Assembly (NCBI RefSeq): GCF_000224145.3
Contig: NC_020173.2
Coordinates: 3,325,620-3,389,619, forward strand
From: Ciona intestinalis
Taxonomy: Eukaryota; Chordata; Ascidiacea; Phlebobranchia; Cionidae
Direction: 5' to 3'
DNA length: 64,000 nucleotides
Shown here in pieces: positions 55,437 to 64,000 of this stretch. The position numbers and the translations under genes were made by a program. Under the pieces are notes generated by a model. It ran no database searches. It saw nothing but the letters and a program-made list of their open reading frames with translations, and was not told the origin of the DNA. How positions within the stretch are numbered: position 1 is the stretch's first letter; each line of letters opens with the position of its first letter.

Positions 55437-56594
55437 ATGTCAATAATTGTTGAAAATGATGAAACTGTTGTTGTGTGTCACCAGTTGTACACAAAGAAAG
55501 TTTATAGAAATACGCTGGCTCGGGCTCCTAATTTTGATGACATCAAATCATTTCAACTTAAAGAAGAATATTTTGCGATCGGAACACCATTTATTGAAGA
55601 GGGTATAAAAATTGGGGAAAATATTTTGTCAAAAAATGGAAAACGGAAACGAAGGAAAAGGAAATCACCGTTTAGCATGGAAGAGATTAAAGCTCAAGAG
55701 CACCATGAGTTAGTTGTTGGAAAACTACAAACTGCACTTGATTCTGTAAAAGATCAATTTAAAACTGTACGAAATAGCAATATTGAACAATCTATGGAAA
55801 AAAAGTCTTCAAAGTTTTCTGAAATTGATTGCTCCAACCCAGTGGCCACTAATGGGTTGTTTCCAAAATTGATTAAAGGCCAATTTTTAACCGAAAATGG
55901 ATCTGAATTTCCGATACAAGTTAAACTGGATTCTGATTCACTTCTAATTCCCGGGAATGCAAGATATTTAATGTCAGACATGGAAGGTTTAAAACAAATA
56001 GTGGAAGAGAGCAAAAATGGAGGAAAATATAACTGTATTGTAATGGACCCACCTTGGGAAAATAAGTCAGTTAAAAGGGGTAAAAAATATAACTGGTTGT
56101 CCTTTGATGACATCATAAAGATGCCTGTTCCACAATTAACAGAAGAAGGTTGTTATGTCATAGTGTGGGTGACAAACAAACAAAGAATTATGAACTTTGT
56201 CAAAAAAACTTTGTTCCCAATGTGGAATATTGACTTTCAAGTTATATGGCATTGGGTGAAAGTTACAATTGCTGGAAAACCTCTTTATCCTTTTGACAGC
56301 CTCCACAAAAAGCCATATGAGACCATTATAATTGGCAGGTACAACCCAAAACGATCACACCAACCAAAATGCATTGAAAATATGAAAGAGCTTGTTATTT
56401 GTAGCATCCCATGTTCTCAACACTCGCACAAACCACCACTAAGTGAGATATTACAGCGCTACACTGATCTTCAAGAGAATTCAAAATGTTTAGAAATGTT
56501 TGCAAGGAATTTAATACCAGGTTGGACTTCATGGGGCAACGAGGTTTTAAAATTTCAAAATGTCTCATATTTTGAAGAAGCAAAAATATCTTAA
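55437..56594 (+). CDS. METTL4: METTL4, N6-adenine methyltransferase (MT-A70 family)
   Basis: A single exon of 385 residues (human METTL4 is 472, with a longer N-terminus). In mammals METTL4 methylates the 2'-O-methyladenosine of U2 snRNA; DNA activity has also been proposed. The catalytic DPPW is at residues 204-207 within VMDPPWENKSVKRGKKYNWL. Further matches are VIVWVTNKQ, WHWVKVT, DSLHKKPYETIIIGRYN, HSHKPPLSEIL and the near-identical end FARNLIPGWTSWGNEVLKFQ. A Lys/Arg-rich stretch (KNGKRKRRKRKS, about 63-75) looks like a nuclear localisation signal. The start is preceded by an acceptor-like TTATTTAG and a tiny upstream frame. A stretch at codons 130-145 matches a dispersed repeat. COA7 ends 410 bp upstream. 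Confidence 0.93.
   Translation: MSIIVENDETVVVCHQLYTKKVYRNTLARAPNFDDIKSFQLKEEYFAIGTPFIEEGIKIGENILSKNGKRKRRKRKSPFSMEEIKAQEHHELVVGKLQTALDSVKDQFKTVRNSNIEQSMEKKSSKFSEIDCSNPVATNGLFPKLIKGQFLTENGSEFPIQVKLDSDSLLIPGNARYLMSDMEGLKQIVEESKNGGKYNCIVMDPPWENKSVKRGKKYNWLSFDDIIKMPVPQLTEEGCYVIVWVTNKQRIMNFVKKTLFPMWNIDFQVIWHWVKVTIAGKPLYPFDSLHKKPYETIIIGRYNPKRSHQPKCIENMKELVICSIPCSQHSHKPPLSEILQRYTDLQENSKCLEMFARNLIPGWTSWGNEVLKFQNVSYFEEAKIS
55826..55870 (+). repeat. SINE-like (family B) fragment within METTL4 coding sequence
   Basis: GATTGCTCCAACCCAGTGGCCACTAATGGGTTGTTTCCAAAATT in the coding frame matches the inverted family B body: GCCCCAACCCAGTGGTCACTAATGAGTTTTCCAAATT at 32374-32410, and GCTCCAACCCGGTGG ... TTGGGTTGTCCAAATT at 52912-52938. 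It encodes DCSNPVATNGLFPKL in the poorly conserved linker before the methyltransferase core. Confidence 0.7.
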
Positions 56595-57447
56595 ATTTTC
56601 AAAATATCATTTTTTATACTTTTCTTTGCAAAAAAAAGTTCTTTTTTGGAGTAAATGAATTTTTCATAAAGCTGTCTTTCTTTTTAAACAGTTTATTTGT
56701 CAGGTGATTGTTTCCAAGCATATGTTCCCAGTGTTGTTTTGGGATCAATGTTCAATTTTTATATTTGTAGTATTGGACAAGCATGAATGTTTTAAATTAA
56801 CTTTAAGTAGTTACTGCTACATTCATTAGTTACACGCGTTAGGAGTATGGCCGTTTAGCTTGTCGACCTGGTACATCAGTTTTAAACCGCTGTTTCTTAA
56901 TCGAAGTTCGAATTGACGTTTTCCGCCACGCATGATTCAGTAGGATGGGGGAAAGTGGGACACTTTTTCATTCTATTTTCCCGTCCCATTTGATAGTAAA
57001 GAAAGAAAAAGTATAAAACCACAGCCTTACGACCCTCATATACCGTTATTAACTGTTTAATACACGATCAGGATATTATCTGCTTCTTACCCTACAATAC
57101 TATATCATGGGTTGCAACAAGTATGATGGTTGACGTTTAATCAAACCTATTGGTTTAAGCACAAATGATGCTAACACCAGTATGGCGAGATGCGCTTTTC
57201 GTTGTGGTTGCGTTGCCTATGTTAGTGTTAATAGCTCTCACGCCATGGATCTAACAAATATGCCTTTTCCTAGACGCCTGTTTACTAAAGGCTTTCTGCA
57301 TATTAAGCAATCGTACAGAATACATATGTTGTGTCAGCGGCTTTATTTATTCATTAGGACAATACGATTGTCGTCAAGTAAAGCTTATTCACTACTACAA
57401 GATACATCTAATATGCATCTCGTTACGCTGACGAAGGATGCAACAGT
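56595..57447. other. Convergent spacer between METTL4 and the Tyr/Cys-rich gene
   Basis: It contains a MITE family A copy (56939-57107). No clear gene. Short frames around 57180-57450 have no recognisable features and probably belong to the 3' flank of the minus-strand gene. Confidence 0.5.
56939..57107. mobile_element. MITE family A copy
   Basis: CAGTAGGATGGGGGAAAGTGGGACAC on the left, CCCATTTGATAGTAAAGAAAG and TTTAATACACGATCAGGATATT inside, CTTACCCTACAATACTATA on the right. Confidence 0.78.
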
Positions 57448-60400
57448 TTAGTGGCACCCGTATCTGTAGCAACCCTTTTGGTAGAAGACTCTGTAGTTGC
57501 AGGTTGTTCTGAAACAAAATTGAAACGTTTAGAACGATGCAGATAGTCTTAAGTGTGCCATTGCGGGTGTAGTAAGCAAATATGTCATTGAACAAGATAG
57601 TAAAATAGTATTATTCGATCTAACCCTGTTGTCGCTAATGGGTCCAAATTTTCAGCTTTACATGAAAACATCACAAACGATATTCACCCACAAAGTTCCA
57701 TGTGGTAACACGTGCGCGGACACGAGGTGTATGAAACAAAATACCCGTGTTCTATAACGACTATTGTTGTCCAGTCACGCGAAGGTAAAAATATTACATT
57801 TAATCACCTGTAGCATCTGTAGTAGTAAGTGTAGCATTTTGCAGTGGGGTATTTTACAACCCATCTGAAGTATCCACCAAAGCAGAACCTAGGCATACAG
57901 AATCTTCCTTCTCTACAGGTATAGCTACACGCGTAATGATGGGTAAGCTTAGGTATCGCAGCGCTCCAATCCTTTGTACATTCTTCCAATATATCTTCGC
58001 AGTAATTCTCAAGCTTGTCCTCGTATGCTTCTATCATAGCATTAACTTCTTCGGGGAACTCTTCACCGTCGTGATAAGTCTTCAGCATTTCTTTGTAGCG
58101 GCGCAAATGAACGAGTTTGCTCTGAAACAGGAGCGATTTCGATTAATTTCAATTAAAGCGGTGGGCCTATAGTGGGTTGAAGTATTTTTATTTTCTTTCG
58201 TCTTCGCATTTGGTAGGAAACAAAGAATTTTACAGAATTATAAAACTGTAACACAAGGAATCCCAAAAGCCTTGTGCCCTTGTAACGGACAGGGTTAACC
58301 CGTATAACCTACCGTTCTACCCGCTCAGCCATTTTGCATTTATGTTTATGGTAAAATAACTATTTAAACAATCATATACCTTGATCATATCTTTTCTCAT
58401 GATTTCCTTTTCCGAGAATGAGTGCTTGATCATTTTAAATCTGTAAGCAAGAATGTCGGCCTTTCGCTTTGTCAAGCATGCATCGAATGCCTTTGCAATT
58501 CCCTTGATCAAATCCAACGCCTTCTGCTTGTATTCCTCGATGTTTTCATTAAATTTAGCGACACATTCCAAGAGAAGGTTGAGCAATTTCTTTTTGTAAG
58601 TAAGGACTGCTTCGGTTCTTCGTTCGTTCAGTTCTTTCTTTAATTTTGCGATCTCAGCCTTTTGTAAGGCTGTTAATTCGGTGCTGTTGTTTCTGTAAAA
58701 GAAATAAATTAACGAAGCTATTTTTGAGTCGCGGAGCTACGGTTTTATAATTCTGTAAATATTCTTTAATGGTTTACTATTCAAATGGGTCGAGAAAAGG
58801 AAATTAAAACTTGTACCATCTTACCCCACACTAATGTCTACTTACTCAACGACAAATCGAGCGATCACTCTTCTGATGTACCATTCGTGTCTTTCTTTTA
58901 GAATCTCGTTGTATTTATCGCAGTACTCAGTATGATATTGAGTCCATTTGGTTTTCCATGCGGTAAAGATAACAACGTATTCTTTGATGGCCTTTTTCAA
59001 TTTCTCTTCCAGCTCTTTGATTATGGTGGCTCCATTGCGAACGACGGCAGCTATAAACGAACAAGTTAAAAGATAAATTATACTATTCTGTACGCTTATA
59101 GACAAATGCTGCAAGTGAAGTTGGGTAAATAACTTACGGACAACACATGTTCTCAGGCAGGAGAAAGAGATTGGTTTGTATGGATAGTAGAATGGACAGA
59201 GAGTTTTTCGTACGACACAGTAACTTGGTGTATATTTGTACCAGCAACCAAGATTGCGGCTGTCATATAAAAAACATAGTATCTCATTAAAGGTGGAATC
59301 TCCGATCTTAAAAATGACTGGTTTTACCTAAATAATCTATATCATTACTTAATTTGTCCCCATAAATTATGTTTAAATAAACAGCGTCCGATTTCTAAGT
59401 TAGGGAAAAGATCTTCGCAAATAAAATTTCCCGCGAAATGTTAAATTGCCAAAGCTGCATAAGACATATTTGATTATTTGTGTCGTTTTATCAACTATTT
59501 TTACACCAAACAAATTATAGTTTTAATAATGTAAGAATACTAAATTTTGACTCACCAGTAACTGTAATATGTCTTCTTATAGAATCGTAAGCACGAGTTT
59601 GACATATAGCATTTATAAGCGCATCTGTAATTTGTGATCAATTTAGCCTTGCATGTGTTTAGTGTGTCAGCGTATTCTTTTGCCAAGACGGAGATCTTTT
59701 TAGCTTCCTGTTCGTGGTAGACCTCAATTACAGCGTCGACTTTAGCTTTCTGCCAGAGAGCACTTCCTGTGGAATTTAACAACTAAGGTAAGTGGTAGAC
59801 TTTGACTATAGCAGCTTTTCGATCAAATTTTCTTCAGTTCATGATGTAGACTAGTAGGCAAGAGGTGTGTAAAACAGAGCACCCGTGTTATAACAACTGT
59901 TGTTTTCCAGCCTTGTTAGGATAAAGCAAGTTACATTAATTACATTCATTGCACCTACCATGCACTTTAGCCAGTGTAGCGCGGTAATACTTCTTATTCT
60001 GCTCAAGGATTGCTAAATGTTTTGAAACGAACCTTCCCACATACAACTTGCATTTATTCTCCAATGTAGTAATGTATTCCTCAATCTTCTGTTCACGGGT
60101 CTCAAGACACCCAACAGCGCTGTAAAAAGGTGCGTAAGTTAGTTTTTAGCATTATCTCACTTTATCTAATACCCTAAATTTTATGTTAGTAACACCAGCA
60201 GAAATTTTTACTAAATACCGGTTACCGCTCTGTAAACAGTATACTACATACTAGGATAAGTTTTTTAAAATTTGATTTTTTATAATTAAATATGCGGCAG
60301 TTTACCTATGTTTTATAGTTTTGTTTGTATTTGAAAGACAAAAATGCAGTCTTGTAAGTAGGCTATTGCCATTTTTTGTATATGTATAATGGAGATATGT

Positions 60401-62100
60401 TTTAAAAAGTACTAAGTTAAGTCTAATGATCAAATACATACAGTTGTGTAAGTTATATGAAAAAACACAACCAGCTTAGGCTTTTAAAGCAGACTTGTTC
60501 TATTTCTATTTTACCTCTTTACAAGTTTTTCATGGTAGGCAGCAATTATCTTGATTTTAGCAAGAATGTCCGTTGTACATTTCTCAACAGCAGCCGTGAC
60601 TTTCTGGTCCAATTGTTCATTGTATTCTTCAATTAATTCATTTCTTTCTTTAATCAGATGCTCTTTTCTTAAGATGCTGTCAGCAGACCTAGAAAAGTAT
60701 TGTGTATTTATATATATAGGCCTATATATATAATATATATATATTTTAGTAAGGGATTGTTTTAAACTAGGTTGTAATAAGCTTGTTTTTAATTTGGTTA
60801 TTATTCCATGCTTATTAGTGCCTTTTAACTGTAGTATTATATGTAAAAAACATGATGCATAATGGGCAGTAGCAGTAGCCTAATCCAATTGTAGGACAGC
60901 ATTAAAACAGTAAATAAAAAGGCGGTATATAAATATTCTAATAACTAGTTTTCATTTTATTTACTTACGCGATATAATAGGCATAGTATCGAGTGATGTT
61001 CTTTTTGTATTCTTCTTTATATTCATCCGCAGTTTTAGTGAGTTGTCGTACAAACACAACTTTTCTAAGCGTCATCTTCTTGGTTATCTCGAGCAGCGAT
61101 TCCTTCAGTAGGTTTTCCATTTCAGTTTGAAGATCCTCAATTGGTGTTTCTGAATTTAGGAAAAAAGTAAAACTTCATGTTATTTCTGCTGGGCATAGTT
61201 TATTGTAATAGGATGTTTATTATGGAATGTAGACTATTTTGGCTTTACTGGTGGAAAATAGCTAATTTTATTCAACTTTTTCCTGTGTCTGTCACTTGGC
61301 CAATCTTTATCGGGATTTGGACTTTGTGAGAGTTTTTTTGATATCAGGATTCAGGAAATAACTAGTACTAGGATAGTTCAACAGAATACAACCTTTGCCC
61401 TGCGTTAGTTCTGTTGCAAAAGTGTAATAACTATTTCTGGGTAAAATCTACCCTGCCAACAGTTTCTTAAAATTAGAAGAAAACAAGTTTTTTTAAAAAA
61501 ATAAACAAATATGCTGAAGAAAATAAATTGACAAGATTCAAAACAAAAAAGTTAAACAAAGTTCACTAAAAAATTAATTGTTCATATTTTATTTTTTACC
61601 TGTCCATCCTAGAGTTCCACAGTCCTTTCCAGGGTAAACATGGAGAACAGGTTCATAATACTTGTAGGAGCACCAGCAACTTTTATATTGGATGTGGTAG
61701 CAGAATGCTTGAGGTTTGGGGTAAACGAGGAAGCGTTTACAACCACAGTGGGTGTAACTGTAAGCATTGGCGACCTGGAGAGTAGTTTAGTTAACAGTTA
61801 AATTTATTGGCATGACATTAGGGGTTCCTAGGGACTAGGGTGACATACTGCTATGTTATTCCTTTTTGTTTAATTTATCTTATTATATATAATATATGGG
61901 TAAGGTTCTACAGCGATGCACTTCAGGGAATTGTAATTTTGGCTAGAGTTGACTTATTTTCCAGTAAGTAATTACACGCTTAAAATTTATAATTCAACAC
62001 AAATGGCAAATGTAAATCTGAACATAAAGTTGAATTTGCACAACAAATTTCTTTTGTTACTTACCGCCAAAGCAGCCAGTAGAACGAACAATATCTTCAT
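57448..62100 (-). CDS. Secreted Tyr/Cys-rich protein with long helical segments, family unknown
   Basis: Eleven exons join in phase: 62100-62065, 61774-61600, 61149-60969, 60688-60515, 60119-59959, 59766-59556, 59259-59138, 59050-58846, 58692-58380, 58121-57808, 57508-57448, giving 650 residues. I do not recognise the family. A signal peptide (MKILFVLLAALAVANA) is followed by three short modules rich in Tyr and Cys. The first begins YSYTHCGCKRFLVYPKP (17-70). The second is YRCAYKCYMSNSCLRFYKK through RNLGCWYKY (about 295-353). The third runs from HYACSYTCREGRFC to the C-terminus GCYRYGCH (about 590-650). Between them lie charged helical stretches with Lys/Glu heptads and regularly placed cysteines. 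A strong TATA box lies 57 bp upstream. An extracellular structural, adhesive or mucus-like role would fit but is only inference. Confidence 0.8.
57635..57805 (-). repeat. SINE-like element (family B), inverted
   Basis: CGCTAATGGGTCCAAATTTTCAGC, ATATTCACCCACAAAGTTCC, GGTGTATGAAACAAAATACCC and a TTACATTTAATC tail. It abuts the donor of exon 10 of the Tyr/Cys-rich gene. Confidence 0.7.
58168..58290. mobile_element. Half MITE family A copy
   Basis: TATAGTGGGTTGAAG, TTTGGTAGGAAACAAAGAATTTTACAG and ATTATAAAACTGTAAC match the left half of the family; the right half is absent. It lies in intron 9 of the Tyr/Cys-rich gene. An inverted half copy sits in intron 8 at 58737-58835. Confidence 0.6.
59850..59955 (-). 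repeat. SINE-like element fragment (family B), inverted
   Basis: AAGAGGTGTGTAAAACAGAGCACC, TTATAACAACTGTTGTTTTCC and tail TTACATTAATTACATTCATT. It ends at the donor of exon 5 of the Tyr/Cys-rich gene. Confidence 0.65.
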
Positions 62101-62156
62101 GTTTCTTCTTTGTGATCCAAGTCAAATGTGACTGCCTATCCCCCATTTCTACTGCC

Positions 62157-62163
62157 TTTTATA
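62157..62163 (-). promoter_or_regulatory. TATA box of the Tyr/Cys-rich secreted protein gene
   Basis: TATAAAAGG on the minus strand lies 57 bp before the start codon, which leaves room for a transcription start about 30 bp downstream and a short leader. Strong TATA boxes in animals tend to mark highly and cell-type-specifically expressed genes. Confidence 0.6.
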
Positions 62164-63129
62164 CACATTTTTAGCAAACAAATCATTTGTAATTCACCGC
62201 ACAAGTGTAGCAACAACACTTGATAAAACATGTTTTGAACCAAGGTATCGAAAAATATTTTGATCAAGTTATTGCAGTATAAACTGTATCCAAGGTTATT
62301 AGTTAATATGTATTCCAATATTCAAACATAGACATGCGTTCAATTGTTTTGCTTTGATAAACTTGTGTTAAGAGTTACTGATTAAACTCTGAATAAATGA
62401 TTTGTTGTATAAAGTTTGTATATAATGTTAATTACTCAAATTAAGCACCCGTTAGTGTTATCATAACTTGACAGTTAGTGTGTATTGTTAATTATACTAT
62501 ATATAAAGATTGACACATTTGCTAATTATGTGATTTTTACCATCATGTGATGTCTGTATTGTTTTAACTCTGACACAAGAGTGAGATTAATTGTTGTTTT
62601 TCTTGTTATCTGTTTTTCGTTCATTGTGATTATGTTTAGTTGACAGCAATGAGCATGGAGCATTAGTTTTAACAACAAAATGGATTAAATTTAAACTGAA
62701 ACAGTATGTGTTCAATTAAAACTCAGATTTGCACCAGCCAGATTTTTTCACCCTTATTTTAATAAATGTTTTGTTAGGGGTATATATCTGATACTGCTCT
62801 GGCTGCTTTTTTTATAATGCAAGTGTATAGACAAATCAAATATATATATAATAAATAAAAATATCGGTATGCTTTTTTAATTGTGTATTATAGAAACTTT
62901 TGTACCTAATCACAAATTAATTTTTTGGTGGAAAGGCAGTGGTTTGAACTACAGTGTACTAAGTAGGAAAAATTAATGTGTTATCATTTTTATATAAAAA
63001 TAAAATACAAAATACTATGTGTCTATAAAGGTTGAAAAAATGTTTGTGCACAAATTGTAGTTGAAAATTCAAGTATTCACAAAAAAAGCGGTAATAAATT
63101 AGTTTTACAATCAGAATCAGTTACAATAT
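62164..63129. other. Spacer upstream of the Tyr/Cys-rich gene
   Basis: AT-rich, with (TA)n-like runs near 62840. It should hold the upstream promoter of the Tyr/Cys-rich gene and the 3' UTR of the gene to the right. I see no coding sequence or repeat copy. Confidence 0.45.
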
Positions 63130-63573
63130 TTATAGAAATCCTTCTCGATTGTCGTTGCCATTATGTTGTGATTGTAAACTGTCTCTGAATATGACATCAT
63201 AATGAGTTTCGTTTTGATCAGGGTACTTATCACTAGGTGACACTACAGGGCTTAATTTGCCGTATTCATGAAACGGTGATCCATTCAGTGTTGCCTGGTG
63301 TTTATTACTAGCACTTCCATTAGTTAGCTGGGGTTCTTCTTTTTTTGATTTAGGCAACACGTTTGTGTAGCCTTCTTTATTTTTCTCTTTTTTCTCCTTT
63401 TTCTCATCTGCACTCTCTTCTTCATCTGTAGCTGTAGCAAGTGTTGTGTAAATCAACTTTTTCCCTCCCAATCCGGATGCTGTCAGATCATCCAAGGATG
63501 AAATCCTTCTTCTGTTTAACTTGGGAGGATCAAACGGTGGAGGACTTATCTGTTCCCCTCCCTTCTTCCTCAT
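63130..63573 (-). CDS. Last exon of a protein with a tyrosine-motif tail (partial)
   Basis: An open frame of 147 codons ends at 63130. It can be read upstream through CKVSP, and its true start lies beyond this exon, so the ATG at about 63564 may be internal. Composition is hydrophilic: Pro-rich start, RRRISS (a PKA-type phosphorylation site), an acidic-basic run, then scattered tyrosines. Four fit YxxΦ: LIYTTL, GYTNVL, EYGKLS and THYDVI. The first matches the ITIM pattern and the last the ITSM pattern of immune-receptor tails, though such motifs also serve SH2 or adaptor binding in other receptors. No membrane segment is visible in the window. A receptor or adhesion-molecule tail is the likeliest reading. 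Confidence 0.5.
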   Translation of the reverse strand: MRKKGGEQISPPPFDPPKLNRRRISSLDDLTASGLGGKKLIYTTLATATDEEESADEKKEKKEKNKEGYTNVLPKSKKEEPQLTNGSASNKHQATLNGSPFHEYGKLSPVVSPSDKYPDQNETHYDVIFRDSLQSQHNGNDNREGFL

Positions 63574-63584
63574 TGGTGATACCT

Positions 63585-63830
63585 TGCATGAATGAATGTA
63601 ACTTATTCATCCTCGCATGGTGGGCAAAAAAAGTCATTAAAATTGTGCATAATTTTATCAATTAACAAAAACTGTGTCAGTACATTAAAAACTACACACA
63701 GTGTGAAAGTTTTGCTGCTACTTATCTCCCTGGGCTGGGCAACAACATACCTTATAACACAGATGTTTTGTTTCTTACACCTCTGCCCATTTACAAGTTT
63801 CCACATATGTAACTTGTTGTGGACACGCCT
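63585..63830 (+). repeat. SINE-like element (family B), interrupted
   Basis: AATGAATGTAACTTATTCATCCTCGCATGG, then about 100 bp of other sequence, then GGGCTGGGCAACAACATACC, TGTTTTGTTTCTTACACCTC and ATATGTAACTTGTTG. It is probably two overlapping copies. Confidence 0.55.
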
Positions 63831-63852
63831 CCGGGCACACCCCCGACAAGGG

Positions 63853-63970
63853 CGCACTTGCATGCCGTAGCCACGTGATCTGCGCAATGTGCCGCAATCA
63901 GCGTGGTTCGCACTTGCATGCCTTAGTCACGTGATTTGCCCTGCGCAATGTGCCGCAGTCAGCGTGATTC
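63853..63970 (+). repeat. GC-rich tandem duplication with paired E-boxes
   Basis: Two units of about 56 and 62 bp share CGCACTTGCATGCC-TAG-CACGTGAT and GCGCAATGTGCCGCA-TCAGCGTG-TTC. Each carries a CACGTG E-box, and the region is strikingly GC-rich against its surroundings. Confidence 0.75.
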
Positions 63971-64000
63971 ATTATTAATTGTGTAGCTATGTAGTTATTT

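Noticed and set aside
57182..57451. Plus-strand frame of 89 codons opposite the end of the Tyr/Cys-rich gene
   Set aside because: It overlaps the last exon of that gene antisense and shows no domain, signal peptide or splice context.

Overview
The window looks like genomic DNA of a sea squirt of the genus Ciona. It is AT-rich, its genes are compact and carry many short introns, and the proteins read as chordate or invertebrate orthologues. The introns and spacers are full of short repeats that resemble the tRNA-derived SINE and the small inverted-repeat elements (MITEs) described from Ciona. The species call is an inference. A 50-base run of N at 29728-29777 shows that this is a shotgun assembly with a gap. 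All exon models were built by eye from reading frames, GT-AG splice signals and phase continuity.

Layout. On the minus strand at the left are the first two exons of a KIAA2013-like membrane protein (260-990) and a single-exon CCZ1 gene (1736-3091). On the plus strand follow an 8-exon type I zona pellucida (ZP) domain protein (5261-12901), an 8-exon SERBP1/HABP4-like RNA-binding protein (14876-21110), and two tandem 12-exon acyl-CoA synthetase paralogues of the 4-coumarate-CoA-ligase type (21680-27886 and 28739-34587). The second paralogue contains a duplicated block next to the gap. Converging on these from the minus strand is a 28-exon gene (35525-52117) for a secreted protein of about 2054 residues, with 19 fibronectin type III domains, a ZP domain, a furin-type site and an EGF-like module. 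Next on the plus strand are COA7 (53463-55027) and single-exon METTL4 (55437-56594). On the minus strand at the right lie an 11-exon secreted Tyr/Cys-rich, helical protein with no recognised family (57448-62100), and the last exon of a protein with a tail rich in tyrosine motifs (63130-63573) that continues past the edge.

The genes do not form a pathway. They are independent housekeeping genes (CCZ1, SERBP1, COA7, METTL4, KIAA2013-like), a lipid or aromatic-acid activating pair, and three or four secreted or membrane proteins. Two of these carry ZP domains with furin sites, so extracellular filament or coat formation is a recurring theme.

The observations most worth following are a three-copy family of structured sequence elements in SERBP1 introns that may be intronic small RNAs, the tunicate FN3-ZP-EGF giant, the unrecognised Tyr/Cys-rich secreted protein, a repeat fragment inside the METTL4 coding sequence, and exon-restricted near-identity between the two synthetase paralogues.
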